Assembly: GCF_025567095.1 (NCBI RefSeq)
Contig: NZ_JAOQJH010000017.1
DNA: 64,000 bases
Source of the DNA: Anthropogastromicrobium aceti
Lineage (GTDB): Bacteria > Bacillota > Clostridia > Lachnospirales > Lachnospiraceae
Reading direction: 5' to 3' (one strand)
The position numbers and the translations under genes were made by a program. The stretch's first letter is position 1. The number at the start of each line of letters is the position of its first letter. A model generated the notes under the pieces. The model was not told the DNA's origin. It searched no databases and saw only the letters and a list, made by a program, of their open reading frames with translations. This document shows, one piece after another, positions 23,167 through 31,326 of this stretch.

Positions 23167-24723
23167 ATGCTGCAAATAAAAAATTTAACACTGACACATA
23201 AAAAGGATTTGCGTGAAATTTTAAGTAACTTTTCCTGCGTATTTAACAACGGCGATAAAGCCGTAATCATTGGTGAAGAAGGAAACGGAAAATCAACTCT
23301 TTTAAAGTGGCTGTATGATCCGTCACTAGTCGAGGAATACTGTGAGGCAGAGGGGGAGCGCCTTGTATCAGGCGAAGTGCTCGGGTATCTTGCGCAAGAG
23401 CTGCCAAAAGAAGATCAGCAAAAAAGTGTCTATGAATTTTTTTCGGAACAAGAAAGCTTCTGGAATCAGACACCAAAAGAACTGAACCAAAAAGCAGTAA
23501 AATTTCACATAGCTCCTGACTTTTTTTACAGGGAGCAGCAAATGAGCACGCTTTCTGGTGGAGAGAAGGTAAAGGCACAGCTGATGCGAATCCTTTTCGC
23601 AGAACCAACTGTCCTGTTGCTCGATGAGCCATCAAACGACATTGACATTGAGACATTAGAGACACTTGAAGAGCTGATTTTATCGTGGGACAAGATCGTC
23701 ATCTATATTTCGCATGATGAAACCTTAATTGAACGCACGGCGAATAAGATTATTCATATCGAGCAGATTCGCCGCAAGACAAAGAGCCGCTTTTGCATCG
23801 CAAACACAAGCTACACAGAATATCTCAAAAATCGCAGCAGCCAGATGGAGAATCAGGCACGCCAGGCGGCAGATGAGCGCCGCCAGAAGCAAATCCGTGA
23901 TGAGAAATTCCAAAGAATATATCAGAGCGTCGAACATGCACAAGCGGTAATTACGCGTCAAAATCCGTCCGGTGGACGTCTCCTAAAGAAAAAGATGCAC
24001 GCTGTCAAGTCAATGGGACGCCGTTTTGAGCGGGAGGACGAGAACATGACCGCCATGCCAGAGGAGGAGACCGCGATCTACTTTGAGCTTGGAACGAAGG
24101 ACTCGCAAATTCCGGCGGGAAAAACGGTACTTGACTATTCGCTTGATCAGCTGACCTCGCCGGATGGCGGCCGTGTGTTGGCAGAGCATATTTCGCTTCG
24201 CATTCGCGGCAGCGAGAAGATTTGCATCATTGGAAAGAATGGAGTCGGAAAAACAACACTTCTAAAAAAGATTGCAAAAGACCTTATGGAACGATCGGAC
24301 ATTCGTGCTGAATATATGCCGCAAAATTACGAAGATCAGCTTGACCTGTCGCTCACGCCAGTTGAATATTTAAACACAACTGGCGACAAGGAGGAGATGA
24401 CGCGGATTCGTACGTATCTTGGAGCACTCAAATATACGGCAGACGAGATGGATCATCCTATCCGGGAATTGTCTGGTGGACAAAAGGCAAAGGTTCTTCT
24501 TTTAAAGATGAGTTTGTCAAATGCAAATGTCCTAATTCTTGATGAGCCGACAAGAAACTTTTCGCCATTGTCTGGTCCTGTCATCCGTCAGATGCTTGCC
24601 GCATTTCCGGGGGCGATCATCAGCATTTCCCATGACCGAAAATATATCATGGAGGTGTGTGAGAAAGTGTATCGCCTAGAAACACACGGGTTAGTGGAAA
24701 CAAACTTGCAAAGCGAAGGATAA
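23167..24723 (+). CDS. ABC-F ATPase, antibiotic-resistance type
   Basis: A 518-residue soluble protein with two ABC domains and no membrane part. Walker A motifs are GEEGNGKST (~36) and GKNGVGKTT (~356), with signatures LSGGEK and LSGGQK, and Walker B followed by DEPSND and DEPTRN. A basic linker of ~80 residues between the domains would reach the ribosomal peptidyl-transferase centre. The DEPTRNFSPLSGPVIR stretch is typical of the resistance-type clostridial ABC-Fs. The start at 23167 is chosen because domain homology begins there; the frame remains open upstream through the REP repeat. Regulated by the leader at 22930. Confidence 0.85.
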   Translation: MLQIKNLTLTHKKDLREILSNFSCVFNNGDKAVIIGEEGNGKSTLLKWLYDPSLVEEYCEAEGERLVSGEVLGYLAQELPKEDQQKSVYEFFSEQESFWNQTPKELNQKAVKFHIAPDFFYREQQMSTLSGGEKVKAQLMRILFAEPTVLLLDEPSNDIDIETLETLEELILSWDKIVIYISHDETLIERTANKIIHIEQIRRKTKSRFCIANTSYTEYLKNRSSQMENQARQAADERRQKQIRDEKFQRIYQSVEHAQAVITRQNPSGGRLLKKKMHAVKSMGRRFEREDENMTAMPEEETAIYFELGTKDSQIPAGKTVLDYSLDQLTSPDGGRVLAEHISLRIRGSEKICIIGKNGVGKTTLLKKIAKDLMERSDIRAEYMPQNYEDQLDLSLTPVEYLNTTGDKEEMTRIRTYLGALKYTADEMDHPIRELSGGQKAKVLLLKMSLSNANVLILDEPTRNFSPLSGPVIRQMLAAFPGAIISISHDRKYIMEVCEKVYRLETHGLVETNLQSEG

Positions 24724-24770
24724 ATCCGGAAAAACAGTGCAAAATAAGGAAAAATAAGCAAAAAAACAAA

Positions 24771-24803
24771 AAAGGTAGGCACTTCTGTGCTTGCCTTTTT
24801 TTT
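24771..24803 (+). terminator. terminator after ABC-F gene
   Basis: AAAGGTAGGCAC (24771-24782) pairs with GTGCTTGCCTTT (24787-24798) with a four-base loop and is followed by Ts. The upstream A tract suggests it may work in both directions. Confidence 0.85.
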
Positions 24804-24819
24804 AACAATGTTGTATAAT
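24791..24819 (+). promoter_or_regulatory. promoter of suf operon
   Basis: TTGCCT (24791-24796), 17-base spacer, TATAAT (24814-24819). The -35 box lies inside the 3' arm of the preceding terminator. Confidence 0.65.
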
Positions 24820-24830
24820 AAGCCAGTATC

Positions 24831-24869
24831 AACCTATAAAAACCGTAGGAAATAGGTTTGAATAGGTTT
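24831..24869 (+). promoter_or_regulatory. suf leader repeats
   Basis: AACCTAT (24831-24837) can pair with either of two direct repeats, ATAGGTTT at 24852-24859 and 24862-24869, which are spaced by one helical turn. It could be an operator for an iron-sulfur-sensing repressor or a switching RNA hairpin. Confidence 0.45.
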
Positions 24870-24926
24870 TAAAACTTTATTGGTTCGCCATAATATTCAT
24901 TATTATTATTTTGAGGAGGCACTGCG

Positions 24927-25667
24927 ATGTCAGCACCATTATTACAGATAGAAGGATTATCAGTTCGCGTAGAGGATAAAGAGATTCTGCACGGAATTGA
25001 TCTGCAGATTAAAAAAGGAGAAACCCATGTTTTGATGGGACCAAACGGAGCTGGAAAGTCTACACTTGGTTATGCACTTATGGGAAATCCTAAGTATCAG
25101 ATTACTGGAGGAAAGATCCTGTTTGAGGGTAAGGATATTTCTGAAGAAACACCGGATAAGAGAGCAAAAGATGGAATGTTCTTATCTTTCCAGAATCCAA
25201 TTGAGATTCCAGGTGTATCTTTAACAAACTTTATCCGCAGCGGCGTAGAACAGCGCACTGGAAAGAGAATCCGTTTCTTTGCATATAAGAAGGAGCTTGA
25301 GGAAATGATGAAGGTTCTTCAGATGGATCAGTCCTATGCAGAGAGAGATTTAAATGTAGGTTTTTCAGGTGGTGAGAAAAAGAAGGCTGAGATTTTACAG
25401 ATGTTAATGTTAAAGCCATCTTTTGCAATTCTTGATGAGACAGACTCTGGTTTGGATGTTGATGCAGTAAGAACTGTATCAAGCGGTGTAGAAGAGTATC
25501 AAAAGAGCATTCACGGCGGTCTTTTAATTATCACACACAGCACAAGAATCTTAGAGTCTCTTCACGTAGATGCTACTCACGTTCTTGTAGATGGACGTAT
25601 TGTGGCATCAGGAGATGGATCTTTAGTAGATGAGATCAACGAAAACGGTTTTGAGCGTTTTCTGTAA
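24927..25667 (+). CDS. Fe-S cluster assembly ATPase SufC
   Basis: A 246-residue cytosolic ABC ATPase that drives the SufB-SufD scaffold. Walker A GPNGAGKST at 38-46, signature FSGGEKKKAE (SufC-specific KKKAE), Walker B with LDETDSGLDVDA, and the H-loop ITHST. GAGGAGG precedes the ATG. First gene of sufCBDSU; spacing to sufB is 27 bases. Confidence 0.95.
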   Translation: MSAPLLQIEGLSVRVEDKEILHGIDLQIKKGETHVLMGPNGAGKSTLGYALMGNPKYQITGGKILFEGKDISEETPDKRAKDGMFLSFQNPIEIPGVSLTNFIRSGVEQRTGKRIRFFAYKKELEEMMKVLQMDQSYAERDLNVGFSGGEKKKAEILQMLMLKPSFAILDETDSGLDVDAVRTVSSGVEEYQKSIHGGLLIITHSTRILESLHVDATHVLVDGRIVASGDGSLVDEINENGFERFL

Positions 25668-25694
25668 TAGGATAGAAGGAGACGCAAAGCGATT

Positions 25695-27104
25695 ATGAAA
25701 GAAAAGACTTATGTAGAAGATGTCGATAGAAGCATGTATGACTTTAGAAATGAAGACAAAGATGCTTATAAAGTAAAGGAAGGTTTGAATCCTGAAATTG
25801 TAGAGCAGATTTCAAGCGAGAAGCATGATCCAGAGTGGATGAAAGAATTTCGTATGAAATCTCTTGAGATTTTCAATAATAGTACGATGCCGGATGAATG
25901 GGGTCCATCCATTGAGGGACTTGATATGGATAACATTGTAACTTATGTTCGTCCAAACACTCATATGGCAGCAAAGTGGTCAGAGGTTCCGGAAGAAATT
26001 AAGGATACTTTTGAAAAGCTTGGTATCCCGAAGGCAGAGCGTGAGTCTCTGGCTGGTGTTGGTGCTCAGTACGACTCTGAGCTTGTTTATCACAATGTAA
26101 AGGAAGAGGTAGCAGCACAGGGCGTTATCTATACTGATATGGAGAGCGCATTAAATGGCGAGTATGCAGATATGGTACACAAGCACTTTATGAAGCTTGT
26201 TCCTCCGACTGATCATAAATTTGCCGCACTTCATGGCGCTGTATGGTCTGGCGGTTCCTTCGTCTATGTTCCAAAGGGTGTATCCGTTACCATTCCATTA
26301 CAGTCTTATTTCAGACTGAATGCACCAGGTGCAGGTCAGTTTGAGCATACACTTATCATCGTTGATGAGGGTGCATATCTGCACTTTATTGAGGGATGTT
26401 CAGCACCAAAGTATAACGTGGCTAATCTTCATGCAGGCTGCGTGGAGCTGTTTGTTGGAAAGAATGCGACACTTCGCTATTCCACTATCGAGAACTGGTC
26501 CAAGAACATGTACAACTTAAATACAAAGCGTGCAAAAGTTGAAGAAGGCGGAAAGATTGAGTGGGTATCTGGTTCATTTGGTTCTCATGTATCTTATTTG
26601 TACCCGATGAGTATCTTAAACGGTGAGGGTGCAAGCGCTGAGTTTACAGGAATTACCTTTGCCGGAAAGGGTCAGAATCTGGATACTGGTACAAAGGTAG
26701 TTCACAATGCACCTAATACGTCCTCCTATGTAAATACAAAGTCTATTTCCAAGGATGGCGGTGTAAGTACCTTTAGAAGCAGCGTTGTTGTAAACAGCAA
26801 GGCAAAGCACAGCAAGTCAGCTGTCTCTTGTCAGTCTCTGATGCTTGATGATATTTCACGTTCTGATACAATTCCGGCTATGGATATCCGCACAAAGGAT
26901 GCCAATATCGGTCATGAGGCAAGAATCGGACGAATCAGCGATGAGGCTGTATTCTATCTGATGTCAAGAGGTATTTCAGAGGAAGATGCAAGAGCGATGA
27001 TCGTCAGCGGATTTGCAGATGAAGTATCAAAGGAACTGCCGCTTGAGTATGCAATGGAGATGAACAATCTGATTCGCCTGGAGATGAAGGGCAGCATCGG
27101 ATAA
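25695..27104 (+). CDS. Fe-S cluster scaffold SufB
   Basis: A 469-residue beta-helix scaffold on which Fe-S clusters are built. The N-terminal helical part is followed by the family stretches AALHGAVWSGGSFVYVPKGV, HFIEGCSAPKY and ATLRYSTIENWSKNMYNL, then SRSDTIPAMDI, IGHEARIGRISDE and the C-terminal MSRGISEEDARAMIVSGF. Length is that of typical SufB. RBS AGAAGGAGA lies upstream. Its stop overlaps the ATG of the next gene. Confidence 0.95.
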   Translation: MKEKTYVEDVDRSMYDFRNEDKDAYKVKEGLNPEIVEQISSEKHDPEWMKEFRMKSLEIFNNSTMPDEWGPSIEGLDMDNIVTYVRPNTHMAAKWSEVPEEIKDTFEKLGIPKAERESLAGVGAQYDSELVYHNVKEEVAAQGVIYTDMESALNGEYADMVHKHFMKLVPPTDHKFAALHGAVWSGGSFVYVPKGVSVTIPLQSYFRLNAPGAGQFEHTLIIVDEGAYLHFIEGCSAPKYNVANLHAGCVELFVGKNATLRYSTIENWSKNMYNLNTKRAKVEEGGKIEWVSGSFGSHVSYLYPMSILNGEGASAEFTGITFAGKGQNLDTGTKVVHNAPNTSSYVNTKSISKDGGVSTFRSSVVVNSKAKHSKSAVSCQSLMLDDISRSDTIPAMDIRTKDANIGHEARIGRISDEAVFYLMSRGISEEDARAMIVSGFADEVSKELPLEYAMEMNNLIRLEMKGSIG

Positions 27105-28192
27105 TGGAGAGAGGTGAACACGTTTTGGAGATGAAGATAAATAAATTGCCGGCCGGAACATGGAGATGGCTGCATATGAATAATGCTCGCATTGAGCAGG
27201 AAGCAGATCTGGCGTTATGTCAGGTTGCGATTCAATGTCCAGATGCGATTGTGAAGACAGAAACATCAGAGGAACAGCTTAATCAAATTCGTACAGGTAT
27301 GGGCGAAGATATGACAAAGCTGCTGCAGGAGTCTAAAACACAGGCAATCTGTTTTACAGCAGAGGAAGGTGTAAAGGAGGCAGCTCCAGTAACACTTTCA
27401 TTTGGCTATCAGGATACTGACCGCAAGGGAAATAGAATTGATCTGTATTTGAAAGAAAATAGTGAGATGACAGTTGTAATGGATTATCACAGCAGCGAGG
27501 GTACTGGTACTGCTGCAATTCAGACAAAGATTCATGCAGAGAAGAATGCAAAGTTAAAGTTGATTCAGATTGAGCGTCTTGGAGAAGGCTTTGATTGCAT
27601 GAATGATATCGGTGCCTACTGCGAAGATGGTGCAGGAGTTGAACTCGTACAGCTGATCATCGGTGGAAAAAATGTCTATATGGGTGCAGAGACAACACTT
27701 GCTGGAAAGGAATCTGATTTTACAGCAGCAATAGGCTATCAGGTGACAGGCGAAAATCGTCTTGATATGAATTACAATGCTGTTCATGAGGGCAAGAAGA
27801 CAACGAGCAGCATGACAGCAAATGGTGTGCTTCGCGATCATGCAAAGAAACTGTTTCGCGGTACCATTGATTTTAAGAAGGGTGCAAAAGGTGCAAAGGG
27901 TGATGAGTTAGAGGATGTACTTCTTCTGGATGATGGCGTTCAGAATCAGACAATCCCGTTGATTCTTTGTGCAGAGGAGGATGTAGAAGGAAATCATGGC
28001 GCATCCATCGGAAGCCTTGATGATGAGCTGATTTTCTATCTGGAATCAAGAGGAATCAGTGAAGAGGCTGCATATGAGCTGATGGCAAAGGCAAGATTAA
28101 AGGCTGTCTGCAAGAAGATTCCGGTTGAAGGTCTTCGCGCAGAACTTAACGAAATGTTAGATGGCGAGGAGCCGGTTGGAGAGGAGCAGTAA
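27104..28192 (+). CDS. Fe-S cluster assembly protein SufD
   Basis: A ~360-residue SufD, the divergent partner of SufB, with central beta-helix sequence (KLKLIQIERLGEGFD, TTSSMTANGVLRDHAKKLFRGTIDF) and the C-terminal GNHGASIGSLDDELIFYLESRGISEEAA that mirrors SufB. The start is uncertain: the ATG at 27104 overlaps the sufB stop (TAATG), a TTG at ~27125 has GAGAGGTG in front, and an ATG at 27131 is also in frame. Confidence 0.9.
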   Translation: MERGEHVLEMKINKLPAGTWRWLHMNNARIEQEADLALCQVAIQCPDAIVKTETSEEQLNQIRTGMGEDMTKLLQESKTQAICFTAEEGVKEAAPVTLSFGYQDTDRKGNRIDLYLKENSEMTVVMDYHSSEGTGTAAIQTKIHAEKNAKLKLIQIERLGEGFDCMNDIGAYCEDGAGVELVQLIIGGKNVYMGAETTLAGKESDFTAAIGYQVTGENRLDMNYNAVHEGKKTTSSMTANGVLRDHAKKLFRGTIDFKKGAKGAKGDELEDVLLLDDGVQNQTIPLILCAEEDVEGNHGASIGSLDDELIFYLESRGISEEAAYELMAKARLKAVCKKIPVEGLRAELNEMLDGEEPVGEEQ

Positions 28193-28193
28193 A

Positions 28194-29432
28194 ATGACGA
28201 CAGAAGAAAGGAAGGCAGAAGATGCACGCTTTCGCCAGGAATATCCACTGTTTGCACAGTATCCAGAGCTGATTTATCTGGATAACGCAGCGACCACGCA
28301 AAAGCCATCATGTGTCATTCAGGCAGAATCAGCATTTTATGAAAAATATAATGCTAACCCATTCCGTGGTGTTTATGAGCTGGCCGAGTTTGCTACAGAG
28401 CATTATGAGGAGGCTAGAGCAGCTGTTGCAGAGCTTCTTCATGCAAATACAGATGAGATTGTTTTTACCAGAAATGCATCAGAGAGTCTGAATTTGATTG
28501 CATACAGTTTAGGAAATCTTGTGCTTCGTCCTGGCGATGAGGTTCTTGTCAGCATTATGGAACATCACAGCAATCTGCTTGTATGGCAGCAGGCAGCAAA
28601 GCGCACTGGAGCAACGCTTCGTTATCTTGACTGCACACAGGATGGAAAGATTACCGCCGAGATGGTAGAGTCTGCTATTACTGATAAAACAAAAATCTTC
28701 GCTGTGACTCAGATTTCAAATGTACTGGGATGGAAAAATGATATTAAATCATTTGCAGAGATCTGTCATAGAAAAGGCTGTCTGATTGTAGCAGATGGCG
28801 CGCAGAGCGTTCCTCATATTGAGGTCGATGTCAAGGCACTTGATGTTGATTTTCTGGCATTTTCCGGCCATAAGATGATGGGACCAATGGGTATTGGTGC
28901 GCTGTATGGAAAGAAGGAATTGTTGGAATCAATGCCGCCGTTCTTATTTGGCGGAGAGATGATTGATACTGTCACAAGAGAGGGTGCCGTGTATGCACCA
29001 GTTCCGCATAAGTTTGAGGCAGGCACTGTTAATGCAGCAGGTGCAGTTGGACTTATGGCAGCGATCCGTTACTTAAAAGAGATTGGATTTGATACTATTG
29101 AAAGACGTGAGGCAGAATTAACGCAGTATGCAGTAAAGCGCCTTTTGGCAATTCCTGGCGTGCACATTCTTGGTTCACAGGATCCAAGTGAGCATCACAG
29201 CATTGTGACATTCCTTGTTGACAATGTGCATCCGCATGATGTTGCATCTATTCTTGATATGGATCACATTGCAGTACGCGCAGGTCATCATTGTGCACAG
29301 CCGCTTCTGCAGCATTTAAATACGTCAGCAACCACACGTGCAAGTTTTGCATTTTATAATACAATGGAAGAGGTTGATGCTCTGGCAGAGAGCCTCGCTC
29401 AGGTAAGAAGGAGGATGGGTTACGTTGACTAA
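28194..29432 (+). CDS. cysteine desulfurase SufS
   Basis: A ~412-residue PLP enzyme that takes sulfur from cysteine for Fe-S clusters. It is the group II type: YLDNAATTQKP near the N-terminus, MEHHSNLLVWQ, the PLP lysine in FSGHKMMGP, and the sulfur-accepting cysteine in RAGHHCAQP. The ATG at 28194 is preceded by GAGGAGCAG and follows sufD after one base; an ATG at 28161 lies inside sufD. It overlaps sufU by eight bases. Confidence 0.95.
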   Translation: MTTEERKAEDARFRQEYPLFAQYPELIYLDNAATTQKPSCVIQAESAFYEKYNANPFRGVYELAEFATEHYEEARAAVAELLHANTDEIVFTRNASESLNLIAYSLGNLVLRPGDEVLVSIMEHHSNLLVWQQAAKRTGATLRYLDCTQDGKITAEMVESAITDKTKIFAVTQISNVLGWKNDIKSFAEICHRKGCLIVADGAQSVPHIEVDVKALDVDFLAFSGHKMMGPMGIGALYGKKELLESMPPFLFGGEMIDTVTREGAVYAPVPHKFEAGTVNAAGAVGLMAAIRYLKEIGFDTIERREAELTQYAVKRLLAIPGVHILGSQDPSEHHSIVTFLVDNVHPHDVASILDMDHIAVRAGHHCAQPLLQHLNTSATTRASFAFYNTMEEVDALAESLAQVRRRMGYVD

Positions 29433-29895
29433 CAAAACCTTTTATAATGAAATTTTAATAGATCACAACATGCATCCGGGTCACAAGCATGATTTAGACG
29501 ATGCAAACATGGTGATGGAAGGCTTAAATCCAACATGTGGTGATCATATTTGGCTGAAGCTCAAGGTTGAAGATGGCGTGATCGTAGATGGCTCCTTCGT
29601 AGGCGAGGGCTGTGCAGTTTCTCAGGCATCTGCTGATATGATGCTCGATCTGATTATCGGACAGAAGGTAGAGGATGCCGAGAAATTGGCAGATAACTTC
29701 TTAAAGATGATCAAGGGAACAGCTACAGAAGAAGAAATTGAAAGTCTTGAAGAGGCATCTGCGCTTGAGGATATCGCGCATATGCCGGCACGTGTAAAGT
29801 GTGCAGTGCTCGGATGGCATACCATGGAAGAGATGCTTAAATGTGATAAGTGCAGCGGACATGGGGAGTGCAGTCACTGCGACACGGAAGGGTAA
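29425..29895 (+). CDS. SufU zinc-dependent sulfurtransferase with Cys-rich tail
   Basis: A 156-residue SufU, which accepts sulfur from SufS and passes it to SufBCD. Ligands are present: C38 and D40 in NPTCGD, C63 in GEGCAVSQAS, and C126 in VKCAVLGW. The start is a TTG at 29425 inside sufS with AAGGAGG ten bases upstream. Beyond the usual end at residue ~140 it has a tail with C140-x2-C143, H146 and C149-x2-C152, resembling a small zinc or cluster site. Last gene of the operon. Confidence 0.9.
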   Translation: MTNKTFYNEILIDHNMHPGHKHDLDDANMVMEGLNPTCGDHIWLKLKVEDGVIVDGSFVGEGCAVSQASADMMLDLIIGQKVEDAEKLADNFLKMIKGTATEEEIESLEEASALEDIAHMPARVKCAVLGWHTMEEMLKCDKCSGHGECSHCDTEG

Positions 29896-29916
29896 TAAGA
29901 AAAGTTTTGCTTAAAG

Positions 29917-29956
29917 AGTCTTACTGGTTTCCTTAAATGGAGATCAGTAAGGCTTT
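29917..29956 (+). terminator. suf operon terminator
   Basis: The arms 29917-29932 and 29939-29954 form a stem with two mismatches and a six-base loop, ending in TTTT. Confidence 0.75.
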
Positions 29957-30002
29957 TGTGATTTTAAAATAAAAAACTCCTCATGTTTTTCAAAAAAATA
30001 CA

Positions 30003-30031
30003 TTGCAGCTTGCACCCTGCCTGTTTATAAT
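30003..30031 (+). promoter_or_regulatory. promoter of coiled-coil protein gene
   Basis: TTGCAG (30003-30008), 17-base spacer, TATAAT (30026-30031). Confidence 0.65.
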
Positions 30032-30079
30032 AAAATCAGCAACTAATTGTACAAGGAAAAATAAAATGGAGGTACCAAA

Positions 30080-31240
30080 ATGAATCAGGCAAACTTAGCT
30101 AAATTGTTTCATAATTACATTGAAAGCTACAATGTATTGACAGATGCGGAACACGATGAGCTTTATAAGTGGAGAGCGGTAAATCATTTTCAGAAGCATT
30201 GGAATCTTGAAGCCGATGAATTTGGTGAGATGTTTAAACAGGCTATGGAGCAGTCCTTTAATATTGTAAATAACAGTATTGTGCAGCCGGCAAACGGAAT
30301 TGTTTTTCTGTGTAAGCAAGATAAGAAAACAGAAGAGGAAGTACGGGAAGAATTTAGAAAGCTGCTCGCACCAGATGGTGGTGATATCAGGGCGAGACAG
30401 GATCGGATTGATACATTTGCTGCAGCAATTAATGAAAAGTTACAGAATGCTGCACCTGGCAAATGGAAGTATGATCAGGATAGAAGATCTATTATTATGT
30501 ATCTGAGTTTTATTTCTCCAGATGACAATTTCATGTTTAAATCAACTGAGGCAAGAGCCTTTGCAAATGGCTGTGAATTTGGGGAAGATATCGGAAGCGG
30601 TCAGACGTTTAGACTTGATGTGTATTATCGAATGTGCAGAGAACTGGCAGAAGAAATTAAGAAGAATGAGAAACTGTGTGCGCTTTTAGAGGATAAACTG
30701 CAAGCCGAAGCAAATGTCGATGAGAATGAAACAAACTCAATCACAGAGGTTGCTGGCCGCTACAATATCTATGCGTATGATATCATTTATTGCGCGCATG
30801 CCTATAATTTGTATGGCGATATTCCAGTTCGTAAAAAAACAAAATTAAGCAGCATCGAGCAGAAAAAGCAGGACAGACAAATTCGGATACAGGAACTAGC
30901 ATCACAGCGTGATGAGGCAAAGGAACAGATTGAGCAGGTGGACGCTCAGTTAAAAGAAAATTCACTGCCAGATCTTACTGGCATGACCGTAAAAAACATT
31001 CGCTATGGGGCAGGAACAGTAGCAGAGCAAAGTGGCAAATATCTCACCGTGGAATTTTCAGCCGGTACAAAGAAGTTTGTGCTTCCAGATGCAGTGGCAA
31101 AAGGCTTTTTAAAGATCGAAGATGCGGATACCATGGGAAGTTTTGAAAAAATTGGCTTGCTTACGGAAAGAAAAGAAAAATATACGAGAGAAATTGAAAT
31201 GCTGACGACAGAGATCACGAGATTAAGTCAGATAAAGTGA
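30080..31240 (+). CDS. uncharacterised coiled-coil protein with small beta-barrel-like segment
   Basis: A 386-residue soluble protein that I cannot assign to a named family. Residues 1-235 are mixed alpha/beta with no recognised motif. Residues ~265-300 are highly charged coiled coil (QKKQDRQIRIQELASQRDEA). Residues ~304-345 read VKNIRYGAGTVAEQSGKYLT and on to FVLPDAVAKGFL, a short beta module also seen at the C-terminus of some nucleic-acid enzymes. A second coiled coil ends the protein. GGAGG precedes the ATG. It is monocistronic with its own promoter. Confidence 0.7.
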   Translation: MNQANLAKLFHNYIESYNVLTDAEHDELYKWRAVNHFQKHWNLEADEFGEMFKQAMEQSFNIVNNSIVQPANGIVFLCKQDKKTEEEVREEFRKLLAPDGGDIRARQDRIDTFAAAINEKLQNAAPGKWKYDQDRRSIIMYLSFISPDDNFMFKSTEARAFANGCEFGEDIGSGQTFRLDVYYRMCRELAEEIKKNEKLCALLEDKLQAEANVDENETNSITEVAGRYNIYAYDIIYCAHAYNLYGDIPVRKKTKLSSIEQKKQDRQIRIQELASQRDEAKEQIEQVDAQLKENSLPDLTGMTVKNIRYGAGTVAEQSGKYLTVEFSAGTKKFVLPDAVAKGFLKIEDADTMGSFEKIGLLTERKEKYTREIEMLTTEITRLSQIK

Positions 31241-31326
31241 AAAATAAACCAATAAAGAGTCAGTATTTTAAAATAGAAAATCTACTAAGAACATAAAATA
31301 AAAAAAACAGGAGGAAAAGATGTACA

